Shown here piece by piece: positions 10,529 through 18,669 of a DNA stretch of 64,000 bases (the stretch's first letter is position 1; each line of letters starts with the position of its first letter). The notes beneath the pieces are model-generated. The model had not been told where the DNA came from, searched no databases, and saw only the letters and a list, made by a program, of their open reading frames with translations. The position numbers and the translations under genes were made by a program. This DNA is from Roseovarius indicus (GTDB lineage Bacteria; Pseudomonadota; Alphaproteobacteria; Rhodobacterales; Rhodobacteraceae): assembly GCF_008728195.1 (NCBI RefSeq), contig NZ_CP031598.1:1-64000 (forward strand). Direction: 5' to 3'.

Positions 10529-11353
10529 TCAGGCTGCGTGGAACACGAAGGACCGCATCGAGACCGAGGCAAGGTCGATGCTGTCCGTCATGAAGGTCAG
10601 GTCGTCGTGCGCATCCGACGCGCCGGCGATGGTCAGGGCGGGCAGGTAATGGTCGACCGTGGGATGGGCCATTTGCAGAAGCGAGCCCAGCCCGGCGCGG
10701 TTGCCGAGGGCGGCGAAATCGCGGTCGGTCAGGCGGTCGGTGAAGAGCTGGTCGAAGGCCAACGCAAAATCATGCGGCTTGCCGGCGTAGCTCATGGCGC
10801 GCAGGTTGTGCACCACGTTGCCCGAGCCGAGGATCAGGACGCCCCGGTCGCGCAGTTGCGACAGCGTGCGGCCGATTTCGAGCTGGTAGTCGAGGTCGCG
10901 GCTCATGTCGATCGAGACCTGGAAGACCGGCACGTCGGCGTCGGGATAGAGGAATTTCAGAACCGACCAGGCGCCGTGATCGAGGCCCCAGGTGTCATCG
11001 CCCTCGCCGTGGTGGCTGGCCAGAAGCGACACGACTTCACGCGCGAGGTCGGGTTGGCCGTGCGCCGGGTAGCTTTCGGCATAGAGCGCGTCGGGGAAAC
11101 CGTAGAAATCGTGGATGGTGCGGGGCATCTCGGAGACGTCGACCAGCGTGGTGCCCCGGGTCATCCAGTGGGCCGAGACGACAAGGATCGCCTTCGGCCG
11201 GGGAAGGGCGGCGCCCAGGTCGCTCCAGGCGCGGCTGTAGGGTGTGTCCTCGATGGCGTTCATCGGGCTGCCGTGACCGAGGAACACCAGCGGCATGCGA
11301 TCGGAGGGGCCGAAGCCGTCTTTCAGATCATCGAGAGTGCGGCGCGTGAGCAT
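10529..11353 (-). CDS. DODA-type extradiol aromatic ring-opening dioxygenase (YgiD-like)
   Basis: A 274-residue class III extradiol dioxygenase family protein. VFLGHGSPMNAI (His27) and VVSAHW (His62) are the expected metal-ligand regions; LDHGAWSVL and GSGNVVHNLR complete the pattern. Family members open catechol rings, for example 4,5-DOPA. Translation is taken from the ATG at 11353, since the longer in-frame extension overlaps the upstream gene without homology. It sits 62 bp after the exported MBL-fold gene and 11 bp before the GST-like gene in one minus-strand run. Confidence 0.88.
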   Translation of the reverse strand: MLTRRTLDDLKDGFGPSDRMPLVFLGHGSPMNAIEDTPYSRAWSDLGAALPRPKAILVVSAHWMTRGTTLVDVSEMPRTIHDFYGFPDALYAESYPAHGQPDLAREVVSLLASHHGEGDDTWGLDHGAWSVLKFLYPDADVPVFQVSIDMSRDLDYQLEIGRTLSQLRDRGVLILGSGNVVHNLRAMSYAGKPHDFALAFDQLFTDRLTDRDFAALGNRAGLGSLLQMAHPTVDHYLPALTIAGASDAHDDLTFMTDSIDLASVSMRSFVFHAA

Positions 11354-11415
11354 GGGCTTGGCCTTTCGTGTCAGGGCGTGATGCGCGCCGGGTTTGCGGC
11401 CCGGCGCGCGGTGTT

Positions 11416-12465
11416 TCAACGGTAGGAGAAAAGATACATGGCCACCATCTCGGCATTCTTCGGCGTGGCATGGTCGAAGCCGTAATAGGCGCCGTATTTC
11501 GGCCGCAGCGTTTCGGTGGCGTGCTTGCCCACCTCCGCGATCCAGTTGGACAGGAACGGGGTGTGCGCGTTCACCGCGGCCGGATCTTCGACCCCGGCGC
11601 CCCATGGCACGGCGCCCAGGGCCTCGCCCACGGCCGCCTCGAGGTCGCCGAGGAACTGGCGGTAGAAGGCCACGTCGGCGCGGGAGCCGACATTGCCGTG
11701 ACCGCCCGACAGGTAATCCCATTCCAGCGCGTCGATCTGTTCGATCAGGTCGCGGTAGCCCAAGTAGCCCTCGGCCCCGGCGAACGACCAGAACGGCGGC
11801 TGGTCGGGGTTGATGACGTCGGGCACATGCACCACGCCGGTGCCTTCCAGTACATAGGCCGCGTGGTCATGGGCATGGGTCTCGGCCTCGAAGGGGGCGA
11901 CGCGCACGGTCAGGCCCTCGAAGGTGAAGCTGGCGGTTTCGGGCGCGATCACCTCGGTGGGGCGGGGCAGATTGGAGCCGAGCCGCTCCATCAGGTCGGC
12001 GGTCGCCTGCGTCGCGATGATCCGCACGCCGGGGTTGGCGCCGATCAGGGCCGGGGCGCCGGCGATGTGGTCGGCGTGGTCGTGGCTGTAGAGGATCGCG
12101 TTGATCGGCAGGTCGGTCACCTTGTCGATGGCGGCCTCGATGGCATCGCTGCGCCCTTCCAGCGCGTCGAACAGCAGCACGCCCTCTTCACCGACGTAGA
12201 ATACGGTGCCGTAGAACTGGCTCTGGAAGAAATACACCCGGTCGGTCAGCCGCTGCAGGATGTAATCCTGCGTGACGTTCTTGGTGTAGAGCTTCTCGAT
12301 CTTCACGCCGGGCGCCAGCGCCTCGGTGGCGGATTCGGGCACATAGGTGGCATCGACGGTCGAGGGCGCCTCGGTGATGTCCTGCGCGAGGACGGGGGCG
12401 GCGAGAGACAGGCCCACCGCCGCGAGGAGGGCGAAGGAGGAGGTCAGGGTCACTCTGCGAAACAT
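11416..12465 (-). CDS. Exported metallo-beta-lactamase-fold hydrolase
   Basis: A 349-residue zinc hydrolase with a Sec-type signal peptide (hydrophobic 9-23, likely cleavage after LA near residue 27). The HxHxDH zinc motif HDHADH lies at 128-133, with later ligands expected at HAHDHAAY and SGGHGNVG. A periplasmic location is inferred. The start at 12465 gives a clean signal peptide; the longer ORF runs into the DoxX gene. The substrate is unknown; alkylsulfatase-like and lactonase-like relatives exist. It belongs to the DoxX-MBL-DODA-GST run. Confidence 0.85.
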   Translation of the reverse strand: MFRRVTLTSSFALLAAVGLSLAAPVLAQDITEAPSTVDATYVPESATEALAPGVKIEKLYTKNVTQDYILQRLTDRVYFFQSQFYGTVFYVGEEGVLLFDALEGRSDAIEAAIDKVTDLPINAILYSHDHADHIAGAPALIGANPGVRIIATQATADLMERLGSNLPRPTEVIAPETASFTFEGLTVRVAPFEAETHAHDHAAYVLEGTGVVHVPDVINPDQPPFWSFAGAEGYLGYRDLIEQIDALEWDYLSGGHGNVGSRADVAFYRQFLGDLEAAVGEALGAVPWGAGVEDPAAVNAHTPFLSNWIAEVGKHATETLRPKYGAYYGFDHATPKNAEMVAMYLFSYR

Positions 12466-12502
12466 GGGTCTTGTCCTTTGAGGTGATCGCTTCGGAGGGA
12501 AA

Positions 12503-12925
12503 TCAGGCGAATTGACCAAGCGCGCGGTCGAGCACGGGGATGCGCAGGGCATGGGCCCCTTTCCCAAGCAGGGCGATCGCGCCCTGCACGGCCACCCAGA
12601 ACAGCGGGAATTCCCAGCCGCCGCCCTCTGCCGAGAACTGCCAGCCATTGCCGGCATGCACCCAGGTCGCGCCCAGCAGCACCGGGATCAGCCCCAGCGA
12701 CACCAGCCGGACGGCCACGCCGAGGATCAGGGCCACGCCACCCGCCAGCTCTGCGGCGATGGTGAGATAGGCCAGCACACCCGGCAGGCCGAGGCTTTCG
12801 AAATACCCCACGGTGCCGGCAATGGTGAACACGTTCACTTTCAGCAGGCCGTGGGCGAGGAAGAGGGCGCCGCTCGAGACGCGCAACAGCGTGGCGGCGT
12901 AGTCGGAAGAGGTCAGCTTGGTCAT
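12503..12925 (-). CDS. DoxX family membrane protein
   Basis: A 140-residue protein with four hydrophobic segments and the DoxX pattern: RVSSGALFLAHGLLKV at the N-terminus, AELAGGVALILGVAVRL in the middle, and WEFPLFWVAVQGAIALLGKG near the end. DoxX-like proteins are membrane components of redox/quinone-related systems; the activity here is unknown. The start MTKLTSS at 12925 is preferred to an upstream ATG at 12958. It is the first gene of the minus-strand run and is divergent from the LysR regulator, which probably controls it. Confidence 0.85.
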   Translation of the reverse strand: MTKLTSSDYAATLLRVSSGALFLAHGLLKVNVFTIAGTVGYFESLGLPGVLAYLTIAAELAGGVALILGVAVRLVSLGLIPVLLGATWVHAGNGWQFSAEGGGWEFPLFWVAVQGAIALLGKGAHALRIPVLDRALGQFA

Positions 12926-13028
12926 GTCGCTATTCCATTCAGGGGCCCGGTGCGCCATCTGCGGCCCCGGGCGGTTGATCTGACCGGAAATTACGCCTTG
13001 TCATCTATCAACGAAATGGCGAAGCTGT

Positions 13029-13042
13029 TGGATGACTATCCA
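13029..13042. promoter_or_regulatory. Candidate LysR operator between doxX and lysR
   Basis: An inverted repeat TGGAT-GACT-ATCCA (13029-13042) lies 25 bp before the LysR start and about 100 bp before doxX. It fits the loose T-N11-A form of LysR boxes. Binding is inferred from position and symmetry. Confidence 0.5.
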
Positions 13043-13066
13043 TAAAATGTTCGCAATTAGATCCTG

Positions 13067-13963
13067 ATGGACACGCTCGACCAGCTTCGTGCCTTCGTGG
13101 CCACCGCCAAGACAGGCTCTTTCACCGCGGCGGCGGACCAGCTTGGCGTGTCGAACCGGCTGACCTCGAAATACGTGGCCGAGCTGGAGCATCGCCTTGG
13201 CGTGCGGCTTTTGCAACGGACCACCCGCAAGGTCGGGCTGACCCCGGCGGGCGAGGACCTGCTGGCGCGCGCGCCTTTCCTGCTGGACGAGCTCGACGAT
13301 CTGTTGGGCGATATCTCGGAAGGGTCGCGCGGGTTTACCGGCGTGATCCGGGTTTCGGCCCCGGTGACCTTCGGGGAAATCTACGTGGGCCGCATGCTTG
13401 CCCGCTTTGCCGCCCGGAACCCGGGGCTGACCTTCGATATCCGGCTCAGCGACGGCTTCGTCGACCTGGCCGGCGACGGGATCGACCTTGCGTTTCGCAT
13501 CGGGCGGTCGGACATGCTGTCGCTCAAGGCGCGGAAGCTGGGGGAAATCCGGTCGATCGCGGTGGCGAGCCCGGAGTACCTTGCACAACATGGCGCCCCG
13601 GCCGATCCTTCGGACCTCGCCAGGCATGACTGCATTCTCGACACCAACCGTCGCACACCGCGCCGCTGGACCTTCTACCGGCAGGGGGAAGAGATCGGGG
13701 CGGAGGTGAAGGGCCGTTTCCAGGTCAATTCCGCCCGGGCCGCTGTCGAACTGGCGGCGGACGGGCTGGGGATTTGCTATACCCCGCGTTTCGCCCTCAA
13801 CGACGAGCTGGAGACCGGTGCGCTTGTTCCGGTGCTACAGGATTTCCAGGGTCTCGCGGTCGAGATCAACGCGGTCTATCTCGAAGGCCGGGCGTTGCCC
13901 CGAAAGATCCGGGCGCTGATCGATTTTGCCGTAGAGGACATTCGCCTTTCGGGGACGTTGTAG
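13067..13963 (+). CDS. LysR family transcriptional regulator
   Basis: A 298-residue regulator: winged helix-turn-helix at about 1-60 (DQLRAFVATAKTGSFTAAAD, then RTTRKVGLTPAGE) and a periplasmic-binding-protein-like effector domain from about 90. It is divergent from the DoxX-MBL-DODA-GST run with a palindrome between them, so it probably autoregulates and activates that run. The effector is likely an aromatic or quinone compound, judging only from the neighbours. Confidence 0.93.
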   Translation: MDTLDQLRAFVATAKTGSFTAAADQLGVSNRLTSKYVAELEHRLGVRLLQRTTRKVGLTPAGEDLLARAPFLLDELDDLLGDISEGSRGFTGVIRVSAPVTFGEIYVGRMLARFAARNPGLTFDIRLSDGFVDLAGDGIDLAFRIGRSDMLSLKARKLGEIRSIAVASPEYLAQHGAPADPSDLARHDCILDTNRRTPRRWTFYRQGEEIGAEVKGRFQVNSARAAVELAADGLGICYTPRFALNDELETGALVPVLQDFQGLAVEINAVYLEGRALPRKIRALIDFAVEDIRLSGTL

Positions 13964-14108
13964 CGGAGGATGCGGGGGCCGATGGATGCCCCCCCGGCGC
14001 TGATGGTGGGCAGTCTGCCGCGTGTGGATTGTCTTGTTGCCGCGCTTTATGGTCTGGTCGTCAGACGTGCCGTGCCCGGCGGCATCCGGCAACCGAAGGA
14101 GCCGTGGA

Positions 14109-14741
14109 ATGACCAATTCCGACGAGACAGTTCCGCATGTCATCATGGCGCCGCGGAGCCCGGATTTTTCCTTCGGGGTCGATGTGCATGACCGCTATGA
14201 GATCGACATACCCAAGGAACGGCTGGAGGCGATGTCGCCGCTCAAGCGCAGGCTCATCAAGGGGCCGGCGAAACGGGTGACGCTGACGGGTGATGACCGC
14301 GAGGGGGCGAAATGGCGCCCTTTGCCGCCGTTCTTCATGGCGGGCGGTTTGACCATCTCGGAACCCCTGGCCGACCTGCTTCGGGGGTTCGACCTTGGGC
14401 CGGCCCTGATCCGCCCGGTCGAATTGACGGCGCCGAAAGGGGCGGACCGGGGGCTGGCCTATTACTCGCTGGTGGTGAAGCCGGTTTCACCGACCTACCC
14501 GGTGATCATCGACCGGTGCCGGAACCTGGTGCCGGAGCAACCCGGGGACAGCCAGCGCTTTGTCGAATTCGATGTCGGAGCCGGCGATATCGTCCTGTCC
14601 GCTGAGCAGCAGGGGACGGCGGACCTTTGGTATGACCCCGGCCTTTTCAGTGTCTATTTTGCGTCCGGTGCGCTTTCGCAGGCCCTGATCGAGGCCGGAA
14701 TGGCCGAGGCGCTTTGGCTGGTTCCCTGTTCTTTTGACTGA
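14109..14741 (+). CDS. Hypothetical protein, Imm11/DUF1629-like C-terminus
   Basis: A 210-residue soluble protein starting MTNSDETVPHVIMAPRSPDF, with AAGGAG 7 bases before the ATG. The N-terminal half repeats MAPRSPDFSFGVDV-like strands. The C-terminus has ADLWYDPGLFSVYFASGAL then ALIEAGMAEALWLVP, which resembles the ending of Imm11/DUF1629 proteins (immunity-like, some outside toxin loci). No toxin gene is adjacent. The assignment is weak; it is certain only that the ORF has coding character and a good ribosome site. Confidence 0.5.
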   Translation: MTNSDETVPHVIMAPRSPDFSFGVDVHDRYEIDIPKERLEAMSPLKRRLIKGPAKRVTLTGDDREGAKWRPLPPFFMAGGLTISEPLADLLRGFDLGPALIRPVELTAPKGADRGLAYYSLVVKPVSPTYPVIIDRCRNLVPEQPGDSQRFVEFDVGAGDIVLSAEQQGTADLWYDPGLFSVYFASGALSQALIEAGMAEALWLVPCSFD

Positions 14742-14753
14742 CGCGCGGCGCGG

Positions 14754-15419
14754 TCAGCGGCCAGCGGCGTCGGAGCGGAGGGCGGCGAGGAGGTCGTGAA
14801 AGCGGTCGCCCTGGATGAGGACGTGACCGCGCATGGCCTGTTCGGCGGCCGCGTCGTCGCCGTCGCGGATGGCGGCGACCACGGCCTCGTGTTCGTTGAA
14901 AGAGCGCTTCACCCGGTTGCGCACCTGCAGCTGGATGCGGCGATAGGGTTGCAGCATCGCGTGGAGGCGCATGGCCTCCTGCGCGATGAAGGCGTTGTGG
15001 GTGGCGCGGTAGATGCAGGCGTGGAAGGCCGAGTTTTCGGCATAGTAGTCGTCGAAGCGCTCGTCCGCGGCCAGTTGGCGGCAGGCCTCGTGCCTAGCCT
15101 CGAGTTCCGCAAGCTCGGTGTCGGTGATGCGGCGTGCGGCGAGGCGGGCGCATGTCGCTTCCATCTCGGCCATCGCCTCGAACCGCTCGGCCAGTTCCTC
15201 GACATTCCATTCGGACACGAAGGTGCCCTGTTTGGAGTGGATGCGGACAAGGCCCGAGGCCTCGAGCTGTTGCAGGGCTTCGCGGATCGGTGTGCGCGAG
15301 CATTCGAATTCCTGCGCGAGCATCGCGGGATCAAGCCGCGTGCCGGGCACGAATCGGCCATTCACGATCGCGTTTTCCAGGGCTTCGCGAATGCGAACCG
15401 TGTTGGACTTGCGTGCCAT
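14754..15419 (-). CDS. GntR family regulator (FCD/FadR subfamily)
   Basis: A 221-residue repressor: winged HTH at 5-75 (REALENAIVNGRFVPGTRLD, then CSRTPIREALQQLEASGLV) and an all-helical FCD ligand domain (metal-binding His/Asp pattern with FHACIYRATHN and FNEHEAVVAAI). It starts at the ATG at 15419, since the upstream extension crosses the operator. It is divergent from matB with a perfect palindrome between, so it most likely represses the catabolic cluster until a dicarboxylate-like ligand binds. The ligand is inferred. Confidence 0.92.
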   Translation of the reverse strand: MARKSNTVRIREALENAIVNGRFVPGTRLDPAMLAQEFECSRTPIREALQQLEASGLVRIHSKQGTFVSEWNVEELAERFEAMAEMEATCARLAARRITDTELAELEARHEACRQLAADERFDDYYAENSAFHACIYRATHNAFIAQEAMRLHAMLQPYRRIQLQVRNRVKRSFNEHEAVVAAIRDGDDAAAEQAMRGHVLIQGDRFHDLLAALRSDAAGR

Positions 15420-15486
15420 GTGCGGTGACCTCCTCCCCAAAAGGTAGAGGAAATATAGTTGGTTGGCTGATAAATATCCATAGCTT

Positions 15487-15508
15487 ATTCTGTTATATAC
15501 AACAGAAT
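15487..15508. promoter_or_regulatory. GntR operator candidate in the gntR-matB intergenic region
   Basis: A perfect inverted repeat ATTCTGTT-ATATAC-AACAGAAT spans 15487-15508, 68 bp before gntR and 114 bp before matB. The core TATACAA resembles known FCD-type GntR sites. The region around it is the most AT-rich in the neighbourhood, consistent with two divergent promoters. Confidence 0.75.
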
Positions 15509-15621
15509 GGGCAAAATGTATAAGATGGGTATGCAACAGGAGGATTGCCGATGGCAGTGACGGCGCTGCCGGCCTGATTGTTTTCCAAACCGACCCTGAC
15601 CGCAGAGCGGAGACCTGACTG

Positions 15622-17157
15622 ATGACTTGCACGATCCATGACATGTTCGACCGCCGTTGCGAGGCAGACGGAGAGAAGGTGCTGTTCGAACTGAAAGAGC
15701 GGCCGAACGTGAGCTATGCCGCAACGCGGGCCACGGTGCGGCGGCTGGCGAGCGTGCTGACCGAGCTGGGCGTCGGCCCGGGGGACCGTGTGGCCGCGCA
15801 GGTGAAGAAGAGCCCCGAGGCGGTGATGCTGTACCTGGCCTGTCTTCGGGCGGGGGCCGTGTTTCTGCCGCTCAACACGGGCTATACGGGGGCGGAGATC
15901 GACTATTTCCTAGGGGATGCCGAGCCGCGGCTGTTCGTGTGCACGCCGGAGACGCTTGACGCGCATTTGCCGCGCGGCTCGGCGGCGATGGCGGTGGAGA
16001 GCCTGGGCACGGTTGGCGACGGGACGTTGATGGCGCGTGCCGCCGGGGCGACAGAGCAGGCGCAGGCGGTGGCGCGCGCGGCCGATGACCCGGCCGCGAT
16101 CCTGTATACCTCGGGGACGACCGGGCGATCGAAAGGTGCGATCCTGAGCCATGGGAACCTTGCGTCGAACGCTGTCGCGCTGAACGAAACCTGGCGGTTT
16201 TCCGAGAATGACCGGCTGATCCACGCGCTGCCGATCTTTCACACGCACGGTCTTTTCGTGGCGTGCAACATGGCGCTTGCGAGCGGGGCGACGCTGATTT
16301 TCCTGACGCGGTTCGACCCCGACGAGATCATCGACGAGATGGCCGACGCGACGGTGCTGATGGGGGTGCCGACCTTTTACACGCGGCTTCTGGCCTCGCC
16401 CCGGCTCGACCCGTTGGCGACGGCGGCGATGCGGCTGTTCGTGTCGGGCTCTGCGCCGCTTCAGGAGCAGACGCACGCCCGGTTTGCCGAGCGCACGGGG
16501 CACACTATCCTGGAACGCTATGGGATGACCGAGACCTGCATGATCGCCTCGAACCCCTATGACGGAGAGCGCCGCGTCGGGGCAGTGGGTTTCCCGCTGC
16601 CGGAGGTGGAGGTGCGGGTGACCGACCTCGAGACCGGGGACGTGGTGCCGGGGGGCGAGACCGGCGCGATCGAGGTGCGGGGCCCGAACGTGTTCCAGGG
16701 CTATTGGCGGATGCCGGAGAAAACCGCAGACGAGTTTCGCGACGACGGTTTTTTCATCACCGGGGACCTCGGCCGGATGGATGCCGACGGCTATCTGCAT
16801 ATTGTCGGACGAAACAAGGATCTGGTGATCACCGGTGGGTACAACGTTTACCCGAAGGAGATCGAGACGATGATCGATGCCCTGCCGGAGGTGGCGGAAT
16901 CTGCCGTCGTCGGCTTGCCGCACCCGGATTTCGGCGAAGGCGTCACGGCCATCGTGGTGCCGAAGGACGGGGCCGTGATCGACAAGGCGTGCGTGCTGGA
17001 TGCGCTGTCGGGCACGCTGGCAAGGTACAAGCAGCCCAAGACGGTGATGGTGGTCGACGCGCTGCCGCGTAACGTGATGGGCAAGGTGCAGAAGAACGAA
17101 TTGCGGGGCCGGTTTGCCGATCTTTATGCGCCCGCCCGGCCCACGAGCGACGCGTAG
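15622..17157 (+). CDS. matB: Malonyl-CoA synthetase (MatB-type adenylate-forming enzyme)
   Basis: A 511-residue acyl-CoA synthetase that activates malonate (or methylmalonate) with ATP and CoA. The P-loop-like ILYTSGTTGRSKGA lies near 160-173; HALPIFHTHGLFVACN and ERYGMTETCM, then SNPYDGERRVGAVG, closely follow MatB of rhizobia and Rhodopseudomonas. The C-terminal GKVQKNELR (Lys near 488) is the adenylation lysine. No malonyl-CoA decarboxylase (MatA) or MatC carrier is adjacent; instead an amidase and an AtoE-like carrier follow. First gene of the plus-strand cluster. Confidence 0.9.
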   Translation: MTCTIHDMFDRRCEADGEKVLFELKERPNVSYAATRATVRRLASVLTELGVGPGDRVAAQVKKSPEAVMLYLACLRAGAVFLPLNTGYTGAEIDYFLGDAEPRLFVCTPETLDAHLPRGSAAMAVESLGTVGDGTLMARAAGATEQAQAVARAADDPAAILYTSGTTGRSKGAILSHGNLASNAVALNETWRFSENDRLIHALPIFHTHGLFVACNMALASGATLIFLTRFDPDEIIDEMADATVLMGVPTFYTRLLASPRLDPLATAAMRLFVSGSAPLQEQTHARFAERTGHTILERYGMTETCMIASNPYDGERRVGAVGFPLPEVEVRVTDLETGDVVPGGETGAIEVRGPNVFQGYWRMPEKTADEFRDDGFFITGDLGRMDADGYLHIVGRNKDLVITGGYNVYPKEIETMIDALPEVAESAVVGLPHPDFGEGVTAIVVPKDGAVIDKACVLDALSGTLARYKQPKTVMVVDALPRNVMGKVQKNELRGRFADLYAPARPTSDA

Positions 17158-17169
17158 GAGGACTGCACC

Positions 17170-18651
17170 ATGGATACGCTGACAAAGACTTTTGAAACGG
17201 GAGGACCGAACATGAGCGCCAAGCCGAGTACCACTGACGAATTCATCGAGATGACCGCGACGCAGGCCGTGGGGCTGCTGAAGTCGGGGGAGGCGACGCC
17301 GCTGGATTTCGTCGATGCCGCGATTGCCCGGATCGAGGAGGTCGAGCCGGATATCAACGCCCTGCCCATCCGGTTCTTCGAGGAGGCGCGGGCCGCGGCC
17401 AAGGCGTTCCCCTCGCAGGCGCATGCCGGGGCCGACCGGCCCGGCTGGCTGGCCGGGCTGCCGGTGGTGGTGAAGGATTACAACGACGTGGGCGGGCAGC
17501 TGACGACCTATGGCTCGCCGATCTTTGCCGAGAACAGGGTCGAGGCATCGGATTATACCGTCGAGACGCTGGAGGAGAGCGGCGGCATTCCGATGGCCAA
17601 GTCGAACGTGCCGGAGATTGCGGGCGCGAACACGTTCAACCCGGTCTTCGGGGCCACCCGCAACCCGTGGGACCAGCGGATGACGGTTGGCGGATCGTCG
17701 GGCGGGTCGGCCGCCGCGCTGGCCGTGGGCGAGGCGTGGCTTGCGACGGGCAACGACCTTGGCGGCAGCCTGCGCATCCCGGCGAGCTATTGCGGGATCG
17801 TGGGGCTGCGCCCCAGTGTCGGCCGGGTTCCCCGGGGCGCCGGGCTGCCCGCGTTCGACCCGCTTTGGGTGGAAGGCCCGATGGCGCGGAACGTGGCGGA
17901 TACGGCGCTGATGCTCGATTCGCTCGCACATGGTCACGGGCGTGACCCGCTGTCTCATCCGGCGCCAAGCGTGCCCTTTGTCGAGGCGGTCAAGGCGCCG
18001 AAAGCGCCGAAGCGCGTGGCCTATACGCCCGATCTGAACCTGTCGCTGGTCGACCCGGAGGTGGCCGAGACGTGCCGCGCCGGCGCGATGGCCTTTTCGG
18101 CCGTGGGCGCCGGGGTGGACGAGGCGTGCCCGGATTTCTCGGGCGGGCTGGAGGCGTTCCAGACGCTGCGTGCCATTCTCGTGGCCAGCGTGCGGGGCGA
18201 CCTTCTGGAAACCGACCGCGACCTGGTCGCGCCCGAGATCATCTGGAACATCGAGAAGGGTCAGAACATCACGGCCGACGAAGTGCTGCAGGCGGAGCGC
18301 GCGCGTGCCGCCATTTTCCACAAGGTCGCGGCGTTCTTCGAGACATACGACATCCTGGCCTGTCCGACGGTCGCGGTGCCGCCCTACCCGGTGGAACAGC
18401 GGTTCCCGACCCATATCGGCGACACGGAGCTGACCACGTATATCGACTGGATGTTCCTGACCTTCGTCATCACGCTGACCGGCTGTCCGGCGATTTCCGT
18501 GCCTTGCGGGACGACCCGCTCGGGGTTGCCCGTGGGACTTCAACTGATAGGCAAGCCCAAGGGCGACTTTGACCTGTTGTCGGCCGCGCAGCTTCTGGAA
18601 ACCGAAATGGGGCTTGCGGACCAAATGCCGATACGCCCGCGAAAATCATAA
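17170..18651 (+). CDS. Amidase signature family hydrolase (possible malonamidase)
   Basis: A 493-residue amidase with the Ser-cisSer-Lys triad visible: Lys102 in VVVKDYND, a Ser at 176/177 in GGSSGGSAAA, and the nucleophile Ser200 in NDLGGSLRIPA. Adjacent MatB suggests malonamate to malonate plus ammonia, but other amides fit. Two starts have good ribosome sites: ATG 17170 (AGGAGG upstream) and ATG 17212 (GGAGG upstream, giving 479 residues). It begins 12 bp after matB, so the two are co-transcribed. Confidence 0.88.
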   Translation: MDTLTKTFETGGPNMSAKPSTTDEFIEMTATQAVGLLKSGEATPLDFVDAAIARIEEVEPDINALPIRFFEEARAAAKAFPSQAHAGADRPGWLAGLPVVVKDYNDVGGQLTTYGSPIFAENRVEASDYTVETLEESGGIPMAKSNVPEIAGANTFNPVFGATRNPWDQRMTVGGSSGGSAAALAVGEAWLATGNDLGGSLRIPASYCGIVGLRPSVGRVPRGAGLPAFDPLWVEGPMARNVADTALMLDSLAHGHGRDPLSHPAPSVPFVEAVKAPKAPKRVAYTPDLNLSLVDPEVAETCRAGAMAFSAVGAGVDEACPDFSGGLEAFQTLRAILVASVRGDLLETDRDLVAPEIIWNIEKGQNITADEVLQAERARAAIFHKVAAFFETYDILACPTVAVPPYPVEQRFPTHIGDTELTTYIDWMFLTFVITLTGCPAISVPCGTTRSGLPVGLQLIGKPKGDFDLLSAAQLLETEMGLADQMPIRPRKS

Positions 18652-18669
18652 ATAGGGAGAATATTCAAT

